From NCBI GenBank assembly GCA_012931725.1, contig CM022947.1:25408084-25472083 (forward strand): a DNA stretch of 64,000 nt, in the 5' to 3' direction. Of this stretch, positions 1 to 9,558 are shown piece by piece. Each line of letters starts with the position of its first letter. The stretch's first letter is position 1. The notes beneath the pieces were generated by a model. The model was not told the DNA's origin. It ran no database searches and saw nothing but the letters and a program-made list of their open reading frames with translations. The position numbers were made by a program, and so were the translations under genes. The stretch comes from Litsea cubeba (taxonomy: Eukaryota > Streptophyta > Magnoliopsida > Laurales > Lauraceae).

Positions 1-1333
1 AGGATATTGTCTACGTCCTTTTTGGTAAGGGGAGAGTGACTCATTTTCTTCTCCATTTACCTCAGTCTTGATGATTCGGAGGAGGTTCATTGTTCGCCTG
101 ATTTTGGAAGGCGAGGAGAAGGTTTTCCATCAGAGTTTCAATCCTCTGTTGGCCTTGTTCCAACTGCTAGATGCGGGTGATCGCATCATCTTGAGGTGGA
201 TTGCGGGGTGGTGGCTCAGAATTTGTAGCCTTCGTGATTCGAACGAAGAAACTGTCCTGGTGACTGAGCTGGGGCTCATTCTTTTTGATGAAGAGCTTGA
301 GGAAGGATCACTATGCCGTCCTTTGCTTGAAGGAGCAGGGGATTCTTCTGAATGTCTTCTTGTCCTGGAGACGCTGCGGGTCATCGGACGTCGGACATGG
401 GTTTTTGTTGCTGACTTTTGGCGCCTTCTGGTTTTTCCAACAACATGGACGGCAGCAACTTGGTTGGGCCTTTCTTTTTCGACCATTTGGGAGAGACTTG
501 AAGTGTAGGAGGCTGGGTCCTTTGCTTCTCTAGTCTCTTTTGCCGATACGACGCGCGGCGACGTATACGATGAGCAATTTGAGCTTCGGTCAGCTCTGGC
601 TGGGCTTTGACGATGAAGGATGTGCTCCCTCGGGTGGAGCAGCCTAGCCTGTCTTCTTTGTAGCTGGGCAAGGACAGGATGCGAACCCTGTCCTTCGCCT
701 GTTGCAGCGAAGCTTGAATTTTTTCAAGCTCGGCCCCTGTAGAAATGAAGGTTCGAACTGCAGGGTTTGCAGGCCTTAGCAGGTGTTACAGAGGCCTTGT
801 GATGCATGACTTGATTTTGGGCTTGTAGGAACAAGCGGCTCTGCTGGGTTGACTTGAGAGTCAGATTGGAGATGGGTCTCTCCTCTTTCATGTAGGCAAG
901 AGGGTAGAACTGGTTCTCCTTGATTGGGGCCAGGAATGCTGGCTTGGTGGATGTTTGGGACCTTCTTTATTTTGGTGAAGGTCTTAGGGACCAAGTCTTG
1001 GGATAGACCTGGTCGTTTACTGGTCGAGGCTTCGTGGGACTGCCACGGGCTTCGGGCCTTCTGGTGCTCGCCTTTGGTGTCACGGTAGTGACACGTTGAG
1101 AGGCGAGTTTTTGCTTCTTGGAAGGAGTAGTTTGTTCCTTAGGAAGTGGAATTGTCCCAGCGTCCCAAAGACAATAGTCCGGGAGTCGAGGTCGACCCAG
1201 AGCTTAGAGAGTTGCCGAGGGAGTTGACGCTTCGGCAGCTGATGGGGCGCTTGTAGGTGCGCGTAGTTTGCTTCTGTTGAAGCATGAGTTGGTGCTTGCT
1301 TTTATCGAAAGTAATGGTAAGCGATGCTGCCAT
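1..1333 (-). pseudogene. gag: Tat gag, N-terminal part (broken, runs off the edge)
   Basis: The start codon is at 1333-1331 (protein begins MAASLTITF, as in the plus copy at 49117). Downstream segments in shifted frames encode a basic region rich in Arg and Lys (around 381-671, with ELTEAQIA and SYRQKRLEKQR) and then the beginning of the capsid-type region (130-486). Frames are interrupted by stops and frameshifts, so this copy is inactive. In this copy the basic region reads through into the capsid region, where the plus copy has a TGA stop at 50050-50052. This suggests the two parts were one protein in the active ancestor. Gag would form the virus-like particle that packages element RNA in the cytoplasm. 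Confidence 0.75.
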
Positions 1334-2410
1334 TGTTAGTTTTTTTTCGAAAATTTCTAAAACAAGACCACACCCATTAGTAATCACAAGAATATAATGA
1401 TCATAAATGGGAAGTTCTATGGTTTTGTCTTTTCAAATTGCTCGAGGAAGATGACCAAAGCAATATGAAGAAGGCAAAATGCCATAGAGGGTACAATTGT
1501 TTAGATCGCAGGTATGGTAAGCCCAGAATGAGCGTCCCAGTGACTGTTAGAAGCAATTGTGAACTTAAATTCGACTTATCGAGAAACAAAGCTTGCTCGA
1601 GGTAAGAAGAATATAAAGTTGGAGTTACAAATGTGCTGGTCGCAATACGTAGACCTTGAAAGGCGTACTAGTACCGCTAGACACAATGTTTTGAGACCGC
1701 ATCCATGAGATGAGATTCTCTGTTTTGAAAGGTCAAGATTGGATTCATCAAAGAGAGCAGATGGTATTCCGATCTGAACACGGGCTCAGCGATTTCCTCG
1801 AGCGCCAGTGCTCAGAATTAAATGAACCATAATTTCTCGGATCTGAATAAAAAAATGACGAGTTTTTTTTTTTGAAAGGCCAATATCGGGTTCATCAAAG
1901 AGAGCAAAAGGCACTCCAATCTGAAACACGGGCTCAGCGATTTCCGCGAGCGCCAAGTGCTCAGAAAGGAGAAGACCAAGATTTCTCCAATCTAAACCCA
2001 AAATGACGGAAGTTTTTTTTTTTAAGATTTTTTTTTCAACTTTTTTTTTAAAAAAAATCTTTTTTTTTATTATTTTTTATTTTTTTTTAAGATTTTTTTT
2101 TTGAAAATTTTTTTATTTATTATTTATTATTTTAAAATTTTTATTTTTAAAAAATATATTTTTGAAAAAAAAATATTTAAAAACGAGAGAGTACACATAG
2201 GCCTCCTAACTCGGTCTTATAAAATCTCAATTTATAGAATTGCCCCAGGTAAGGGTAGGATTACTTAATGAACCCGTTTGGAGGATCCTTGCCTAGAACA
2301 GTGAAGCTGTCTCCACACTCTGGACAAGGCTTTTCTTGAATCAACCATGATCAAAGAATGCAGTTGGTTTAACGTTAGTGGTCTACGTCTTCTTTTTATA
2401 TATATATATT
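1334..2410 (-). other. Non-coding leader of the minus-strand Tat copy
   Basis: This holds a duplicated block (about 1725-1860 and 1870-2010, each containing GGGCTCAGCGATTTCC on the plus strand), a long A/T-homopolymer stretch at 2010-2180, and a segment at 2190-2400 that matches 48030-48245 of the plus copy. A 61-codon frame at 1401-1589 is shared with the plus copy but is not under protein-level constraint, so I treat the whole interval as leader. Confidence 0.7.
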
Positions 2411-4165
2411 TTAGATCCTTAATGAACTCATCGAAGAGAAACGATGGCCCAAAACCTTAGTCGAACAGGCTCAACATTTCTGCAAGCACTATGAACGATA
2501 GGAAAGGATCAAGGTTTCTCAATTTTTGAATCCAAACTGAGAAATCTAATTTTTGCTTTTTTTTTATTTTTTTTTTTTAGATTTTTAATGAACTCTTCGA
2601 AGAGAAACGATGGCCCAAAACCTTAGTCGAACAGGCTCAACATTTCTGCAAGCACGATGAACGATAGGAAAGGATCAAGGTTTCTCAATTTTGAATTCAA
2701 ACTGAGAATCTGATTTTTATTTTTTTTTTTAGATCTTTAATGAACTCATCGAAGAGAAACGATGGCCCAAAACCTTAGTCGATCAGGCTCAACATTTCTG
2801 CAAGCACGATGAATGATAGGAAAGGATCAAGGTTTCTCAATTTTGAATTCAAACTGAGAAATCTAATTTTTTGTTTTTTTTTGTTTTTTTTTAGATTTTT
2901 AATGAACTTATCGAAGAGAAACGATGGCCCAAAAACCTTAGTCGAACAGGCTCAACATTTCTGCAAGCACGATGAACGATAGGAAAGGATCAAGGTTTCT
3001 CAATTTTGAATTCAAACTGAGAAATCTGATTTTTTGTTTTTTCTTTTTTTTTTTTTTTAGATCTTTAATGAACTCATCGAAGAGAAACGATGGCCCAAAA
3101 CCTTAGTCGAACAGGCTCAACATTTCTGCAAGCACGATGAACGATAGGAAAGGATCAAGGTTTCTCAATTTTGAATCCAAAATGAGAAATCTAATTTTTT
3201 AGTTTTTTTTTTTTAGAATTTTAATGAACTCATCGAAGAGAAACGATGGCCCAAAACCTTAGTCGAACAGGCTCAACATTTCTGCAAGCACGATGAACGA
3301 TAGGAAATGATCAAGGTTTCTCAATTTTGAATTCAAACTGAGAAATCTATTTTTTTTTGTTTTTTTTTGTTTTTTTTTTTAGATCTTTAATGAACTCATC
3401 GAAGAGAAAACGATGGCCCAAAACCTTAGTCGAACAGGCTCAACATTTCTGCAAGCACGATGAACGATAGGAAGGATCAAGGTTTCTCAATTTTGAATCC
3501 AAAATGAGAAATCTAATTTTTTAGTTTTTTTTTTTTAGAATTTTAATGAACTCATCGAAGAGAAACGATGGCCCAAAACCTTAGTCGAACAGGCTCAACA
3601 TTTCTGCAAGCACGATGAACGATAGGAAATGATCAAGGTTTCTCAATTTTGAATTCAAACTGAGAAATCTAATTTTTTATTTTGTTTTTGTTTTTTTTTA
3701 GATCTTTAATGAACTCATCGAAGAAGAAACGATGGCCCAAAACCTTAGTCGAACAGGCTCAACATTTCTGCAAGCACGATGAACGATAGGAAAGGATCAA
3801 GGTTTCTCAATTTTGAATTCAAACTGAGAAATCTGATTTTTTGTTTTTTCTTTGTTTTTTTTTTTTAAGATCTTTAATGAACTCATCGAAGAGAAACGAT
3901 GGCCCAAAACCTTAGTCGAACAGGCTCAACATTTCTGCAAGCATGATGAACGATAGGAAAGGATCAAGGTTTCTCAATTTTGAATCCAAAATGAGAAATC
4001 TAATTTTTTGTTTTTTTTTTTTTTTGAATTTTAATGAACTCATCGAAGAGAAACGATGGCCCAAAACCTTAGTCAAACAGGCTCAACATTTCTGCAAGCA
4101 CGATGAACGATAGGAAAGGATCAAGGTTTCTCAATTTTGAATCCAAAATGAAAAATATGATTTTT
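2411..4165 (-). repeat. Tandem array of ~160-bp leader repeat, about 11 units
   Basis: A core of about 100-130 bp (containing GATGGCCCAAAACC and CAGGCTCAACATTTCTGC on the plus strand) recurs at about 2443, 2608, 2761, 2923, 3088, 3247, 3412, 3569, 3731, 3898 and 4057. Spacing is 153-167 bp. Cores are separated by T-rich tracts of variable length and differ from each other by only a few bases, so the expansion is recent relative to decay of the coding part. The array lies between the primer-binding site and gag, in the 5' leader. Confidence 0.95.
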
Positions 4166-4261
4166 TATTTTTTATTTTTGTGAAAAGAGAAAGAGTGGAA
4201 ATAAATTCAAAGAATAAGAAATTTCCAAAAAATCTCATCTCATTTTTTTTTAGATGCGGAA

Positions 4262-4280
4262 TCCAACATAGGCCACCAAT
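4262..4280 (-). other. Putative degenerate primer-binding site
   Basis: Directly inside the LTR both copies read TTGGTGGCCTATGTTGGATT. This matches about 13 of 20 positions of TTGGCGCCGTCTGTGGGAAC, a primer-binding site common in plant Ty3/Gypsy elements. Several of the mismatches are transitions, as expected after methylation decay. The tRNA species is not assigned. Confidence 0.45.
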
Positions 4281-6957
4281 TAGAAGGTAGCCAAGGAATC
4301 AAGAAAAGAAGTATAAGCATAGAGCAATAGATATGATATGCAAATATTTCATTTCTAGCATCGTGTTCTCAAATGAACGGGTCCCACCGGGTGTGCCAGC
4401 TTGATGGAACAGCACTTCCGCTCGGTTCTACCGAGGTCGGCGAACGTGGGAGTCCGTTGGATCCGACCCTTTCATAACCGGAAGGGGGCAGAGGCGTGCA
4501 TTAACATTTTCTTGTGTGGGTGTGCCAGATTTTCTATTTTACTTGGGATTGCAAGTGGTGATCCGGAGATCAACCTTCGCAAGTAAAAAGGAAATCAACT
4601 TCTTTCAAGTTTTCCATTACACATATATTTAAGAAAAGAGACATTTTCTTGATTTGCCGTGAAAGGCAATTTTTTTGGCATTTATAGCCGATTTTGGCGT
4701 TTATAGCCGATTTACAATCCTTATCAATAATGAAAGACAAGAGTTGTGATTTTTGTCTCTTTTAAAAAAATACAAACTACAATGAAAAACAAGAAATGGA
4801 GTATAACTTATCAGGAGATTATGGGGGACCCGTTCAGATTGACGGTCGCAAGTCATATGTGGACTTCGCCATCATCCATGCAGATGAGAACAGAGGATGC
4901 TATTGATTCGCTTGGCTTGGCTATAACCTCAGGTTTTTAGAGGACAAAGACCAAGAGGAGGTCCTATATCCAGTAAAAAACTAAGTAGACGGGCTGAAAA
5001 AGTCACGTCTAAGCCATTGGAGGTAGAAGAAGAAGGCAAGGACCTTGGGAGGGTACCCCCCAAGGGACTTTTGCCACCTTGTAGCGATGGTCGGTGTAGG
5101 ATTTCCGCAGAGTTTTCTCTCTTTGATGCCTTTTTCTGTCTGAGTTTCCGGATTTTCTGCTGTCTGTTGTTTGTTTTCTCTGCTGTCTCTCTGTCCTTTT
5201 CTTCTTGGAGAACTCTCTTATTTATAGGCTTTTAGGTAGCCATTTAGGAGGGTTTATGAGCCTTCATTGTCATAAAGCTACATAAAGGGAGGAGTTACAA
5301 GATTGAATTCTTTATTTTGTAACTCTTGAATTCTTTATTTTGTAACTCCTTTTTCTTGGCTTCTGATTGGCCGGAGGAGATTGAGGGAATCTAATCGCCT
5401 TTAATCGCCGTGATGGGAGGAGTTTCATGGGTTAAATGCCATGAATCTCTTGACTTGTAACTCCCGGATGCTTGTTTCTAATTGGTCCGTCTAAAGAAAT
5501 GGATTAATGACTGTAATAAAGCTAGTCAATTAATCGCATTAAGTGGTCACCGAGCAGTTGAAGAGTCGCGGGCCGTGCCGCGTCTTTTGGGATTATTCTG
5601 GCGATGATCATCGATGGATCTTCATGTAGATCGACATCGGATGACCATGTAGCTTCAGGTGTTGGTTGCCAACAGCGGGTTGGTGCCATCTGGCCAGTCG
5701 ATTTCTCGATCGGTCGGGTAGAAAGCACACTTTTTTTGGTTGACCCGTTGGCGATCAATGTTGATTTCGATACTCTGGATGATTAACCCGTGTTTTTAAA
5801 GGATGTCAGAGGATTTGGTGTCTCAAAAGTATGAATTTTGGAAAATACCCGAATCACGAAAAAACGGTGAAAAACGGGGTTTCCGGGGCCCACCGGGTGA
5901 TCCTGGGCCCCAGGGTCGCCTGCGACCCTGGGGGGGGGGGGTTTTCCCCCTTTTGTACCGTTTTGTGTCCGTTTTTACTGTTTTTTTTTTTTTTTTTCTT
6001 CTGTATTTTTCCTTGACATTCTTGATCATTTACTGGCCTGATTTCCCTGTAGAAAACCTGATGAGAATCCTTGCATTTTATTTTGCAAAGTTTCTAATTT
6101 TCTGAGAAAGCCGAAGACTTTGTCGCGTAGAGCTGCCGATTTTCCGTCAGAAGCTTAAACTGGGACAAACGATGTCGGAATGACCTGAAATTTGGGGTGA
6201 AGCCTGCTGAGCAATAAATAAGACCAACCATAGGCTTTTATTTGAGTTTTGAAGCCGTTTGGGGTCCTATCATCAGTAGACTTGCTTTTGTCGCGATGAA
6301 GATGTCGCGGTTTGATGTGCGGTCAACCGATGTCCGATTGACTTGAAATTTGACAGGGAACCTATTGGAGTCATTTTAAGATGATCTATAGGCTCTGTCT
6401 TGGAAACCATGGTCCCGGGGAGCTTCGCCGCCGAGAGGCGTGATTTGGCTTCCGAGCGTCAAAGTATGGTCAAATGTTGTCGAAATGACCTGAAATTTGA
6501 CGTGTAGCCCTTTATAAGCATTTTGAAGTCGTCTATGTGCTCTATCTGATGAGTGATGGCATCGGCGGTTCTCGCCGCCGAGAGGCTTGATTTAGCTGTT
6601 CGAGGGTTGATGTAAGGTCAAACGTTATCGGTTTGACTCGGAACTTGACGTGGAGCCTTTTGGATGTTTTTTGAGACCATCCATCGGCTCTGATCGAAGA
6701 TTTGGTGTCTCCGATGCTTTCACCGCCAGGAGCTCATTTTCAGCTGCCGAAGAAGCGAAGTTAGGCCAAATGATTTTGAAATGGCCCGAAACTTCTTGTG
6801 TACTCCTCTTTTGGCTGTCTTGAAGGATCTTGCAGTTTTTGTTTGATTCTGACAAGATTTGATTTTTTGGAAGTAGCATTGCCTATTTATGGCAAGTTGC
6901 GACTTCATGTAGCTCTTTGGATCTTGAAGAGGCAAAGTGACATTTTTGGTGTCAACA
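4281..6957 (-). repeat. 5' LTR of the minus-strand Tat element
   Basis: The LTR begins at TGTTGACACC (6957) and its inner edge is placed just before the putative primer-binding site near 4280, giving about 2.68 kb. The plus copy gives about 2.66 kb over the same interval. LTRs of this size are usual for Ogre/Tat elements. The inner edge is inferred because no second LTR of this copy is visible and there is no clean terminal CA. A GC-rich block with long G and C runs lies near 5880-5945. Confidence 0.7.
5217..5226 (-). promoter_or_regulatory. TATA box in Tat LTR
   Basis: TATAAATAAG is read on the minus strand, followed by a pyrimidine-rich stretch, so the U3/R boundary should lie about 30 bp further on. 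The plus copy has TATCAATAGG at the same place (45880-45889), so only this copy keeps a good TATA sequence. Function is inferred. Confidence 0.6.
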
Positions 6958-7651
6958 TGGCCCATCACGGCTCATCTCCTTTATCTCATCTTCACCATCT
7001 CAGGATGCAGACGGCAGACCTCTCCCTCCTTCTCCTTTGTCCTCTTCGGCCAGCCGACCCACCGCTCCTTCATCCTTTCCATCTCCCTGCCATCAACCTC
7101 CATCTCACCCTAAAACGATCATTTAACCGTATCCATATCAAGCTGGAGGGGTTTTCAAACTAAAGCCCTTGAGAGAGAGAATTAAGAAATTTGGAGAAGA
7201 CCTAGAAGAGAAATACAGTGGAATCTTGTAAGAAATTTGGAGAAGTAATGAACCACAAATATATGTTGGGGTAGTTTCCATGAAGGTGTTCGATGAAATG
7301 ACGAAGAGAAGGGAGAATGAAATTCCACGCTCATTTCTCTTATTTTCCTCATGGGAAAGAAGTCTGCTGCTGTTGTGGGGTTTGTCATTCCTTGATTTTG
7401 CTCACTAGGAGATATTGGAGGAGAGGAATTAGAGAACATTGGTGGGGGTTTTCATTCATTGATTTTTGTAATTTTCAAACATATTTCATTTATGTATTTT
7501 TTGAAATGTAAGGTCAAGACACAATGAACTTGTAATGTTGTAAATGGTTTCCCCCTAATTTAGATGTTTGAGATATGTTTGAGATGTCCGAACTCTTGAG
7601 CTTTTAAAATGTCCGAGTGAAGGGCCGAAACCTTCCCCACCAAAACCCTCT
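6958..7651. other. Intergenic stretch, no gene recognised
   Basis: C-rich short stretches at 6960-7100 give way to AT-rich DNA. I see only short frames without family resemblance. Confidence 0.6.
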
Positions 7652-7665
7652 ACTTTTAGCGCTAA

Positions 7666-7866
7666 ATAGTCGATATCGACTATAACTGTGTTTTTTATGT
7701 TTCAGCTAAATAGTCGATATCGACTATGACAATAGTCGATATCGACTATGACAATAGTCGATATCGACTATGACAAATGACTGTGTTTTTTAGGCTTCAG
7801 CTAAATAGTCGATATCAACTATGACTGTGTTTTTTAGGAATCAGTTAAATAGTCAATATCGACTAT
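7666..7866. repeat. Six copies of an 18-bp perfect palindrome
   Basis: ATAGTCGATATCGACTAT occurs exactly at 7666-7683, 7710-7727, 7732-7749 and 7754-7771, and with one mismatch at 7805-7822 and 7849-7866. A seventh exact copy is at 9069-9086. Most lie in a repeat of about 40 bp that also contains CTGTGTTTTTTAGG and CAGCTAAA. Confidence 0.95.
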
Positions 7867-8327
7867 TGGTCATGTTAAACAAACTAGACAATGGTACATT
7901 CCATTGTACTAAACATTGTTCTAAATATATTGCTACATTCCATTCACACATTCAATCCACAACCATACATTAACAAACCAAGACATTAATTCATAAGAGG
8001 AACCACTAATAAGAGAAGTTAATACAACCAATCATCCATGAATCATAACTAAATTGAAAAAAAAAAAAACAAAGAAGCTTTCCACTTCTTTCCCTTATTA
8101 TTTTGATTCACATTTATATTCACAAAGGTTTATTGAGAATTTGTCACACATTTTGACTGATGAATGTATGAAGAATATGAACTCAGTATTGTTTCATTCC
8201 AGGATAATTTAAAAAAAAAAAACCCATTTTACTAATGGAGATTTTTTATATACAATTTTTTGTTTGCAAGAGGGCCTAAAAATCCAGGGTTAAACTGAGG
8301 GGTAGGTTGGGGATTTTTGTTTCCATC

Positions 8328-8480
8328 CTCCTGCGGTGGCCCCGGAGGCTATGTTGCTGTCATCAACGCCGCCCAGCTGGGCCTCAAGACCACCTGCATC
8401 AAGAAGAGAGGGGCCCTCGGCGGCACCTGCCTCAACGTTGGATGCATCCCTCCAAGGCTCTTCTTCACTCCTCAATACGA
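8328..8480 (+). pseudogene. Fragment of mitochondrial lipoamide dehydrogenase (E3)
   Basis: The frame encodes GGPGGYVAVINAAQLGLKTT, then RGALGGTCLNVGCIP. These are the dinucleotide-binding GxGGY loop and the redox-active CxxxxC disulfide motif of the FAD-dependent E3 subunit of pyruvate and related dehydrogenases. About 50 residues are recognisable. After the motif the frame shifts by one base (the following SKALLHSS is in another frame), and similarity ends near 8480. The rest of the roughly 500-residue protein is absent, so this is a dead fragment, probably captured by the surrounding inverted-repeat element. Confidence 0.85.
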
Positions 8481-9068
8481 ACTGCCGATCCCGGCATCCC
8501 TCTGGCCTTCGGTTTCTCTCTGGTTTCTCTTCGGTTGCTCGGCGGGCTTCGAGTTCTCCTATTGATCTCCACCTCCACCATCGACCTTCCCCCTCACTGC
8601 GAGCGTTTCGGGGCGAAAGGCTTGGGCGCGGTGGCCGAACGGGAGATGTGTGGAGATGAGTGTCTTGTGGAGGATGAATAAGAAGAAGAAGAGGAGGAGG
8701 GAGACATGTATCTAGAGGAGATTTCTTTGGGTTTGGGCTTTCTTGGAGGAGGAGGAGGGGGGTGACAGACGCCATTGTCTTTCTTAGAAGGAAGAAGAGG
8801 GGTTCTTGGCCTTGATGGGTTTCGACGATTCGAATCTTCTTATGGGCCGGATTTTGGAGGAATTTGTGGCAGATTTTGCAGCCACCACCATGATCTGAAG
8901 ATCAGATCACATCACATCTCTTTATAAAAAGACTGATTTCAAGAAGCTATCTTTATCTCACCAAATAAAGAAAAAAAGATTGCAGTGAGATTGATTTGAG
9001 ATCAATTGCAGAGATCAAGAGAGACAGGAAGAGATGAAGTTTCGAAAGGCCTTTTTGTATGGCGCAGG
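8481..9068. other. GC-rich then AT-rich DNA of unknown origin
   Basis: 8481-8780 is GC-rich and open in several frames on both strands, which looks like captured exon or 5'-UTR sequence, but I recognise no family. 8780-9068 holds nothing identifiable. Confidence 0.4.
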
Positions 9069-9095
9069 ATAGTCGATATCGACTATAGCGCTAAA

Positions 9096-9558
9096 AGACA
9101 AAAAAAAAAAAAAAAAAAAAAAGAGAAACGTGAATTTAGGGCCCATTCTGTCTGCCCATTTTTATTGGGGCCAAAAACAACAATAGGTTGTTTAGGAGGG
9201 TTTTTTCCGTTAAAACCCCAAAATTTATCACATATTAAAAAATATTTTTAGACCGGGACATCCTTACATTTCACAAGCAATAGCTCTCTCTCTTTTTTTT
9301 CGTTTCTTTTTTGTCTTTATTATTGACCATGAATTTCACTTTTTCATTCATTTCATGAATTCCATAGTAACTTTTATAAGCATTTTGTTTAAATAAAAGA
9401 TTAAACAAGTGGAGCAAATTTTAGCAGTGCTTTTGTTCAGAGTATTTTTGAATTCCTTTTATTGGTGGCCCCATGCAGTATGGTACTTTATCCATGCTCA
9501 GCAAGCTCAAGCTTTGTCTATGCCATGCCATTGTTCCTGCTTCTCTCCTAATAGGGTG
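9096..9558 (+). promoter_or_regulatory. Upstream region of the PPR gene
   Basis: It has a poly-A run of about 26 bases at 9097-9122 and is AT-rich with a CT-rich stretch at 9283-9300. No convincing TATA box was picked out. The PPR frame remains open upstream to 9409 but without an ATG before 9520. Confidence 0.35.

Larger units (their letters stand above)
1..6957 (-). mobile_element. Tat-lineage Ty3/Gypsy LTR retrotransposon, 5' part, minus-strand copy
   Basis: The outer end is TGTTGACACC read on the minus strand at 6957, the same terminus as the plus-strand copy that begins at 44201; the flanks beyond it differ, so it is a true element end. Going leftward there is a long LTR, a primer-binding site, a tandem array, a poly-T/poly-A rich leader and the first part of gag. 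The sequence at 1-60 matches (as reverse complement) the gag gene near 50400-50460, so the element continues off the left edge. Lineage is taken from the pol domains of the plus copy (second RNase H domain). No target duplication can be tested because the other end is outside the window. Confidence 0.9.
7652..9095. mobile_element. Candidate inverted-repeat DNA element carrying a gene fragment
   Basis: The left edge reads CTTTTAGCGCTAAA followed by TAGTCGATATCGACTA. The right edge (9069-9095) reads the same two modules in mirrored order, so the ends form an inverted repeat of about 30 bp with a 2-bp indel. Five further copies of the palindromic module lie just inside the left end, resembling subterminal repeats. 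Between the ends there is AT-rich DNA and a GC-rich block (8320-8780) with a lipoamide dehydrogenase fragment. No target-site duplication is obvious and no transposase is present, so this could instead be a locally amplified palindrome. Superfamily unassigned. Confidence 0.45.

Noticed and set aside
1401..1589. 61-codon minus-strand frame conserved with 48867-49052 in the other Tat copy
   Set aside because: I counted about 13 base differences between copies over this frame, about 11 of which change the amino acid. That is not the pattern of a constrained protein, and the position is the gag leader.
5803..6105. Overlapping frames in the GC-rich block of the minus-strand Tat LTR
   Set aside because: They lie within the LTR, are open on both strands because of homopolymers, and match no family.
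8290..8775. 161-codon minus-strand frame opposite the lipoamide dehydrogenase fragment
   Set aside because: Composition is that of the complement of GC-rich sequence (Arg, Pro, Glu-rich), and the plus strand carries the recognisable domain.
9409..9558. Extending the PPR protein upstream to 9409
   Set aside because: The frame begins there with GTG, not ATG. The ATG at 9559 has the better context and gives the expected length; 9520 remains possible.
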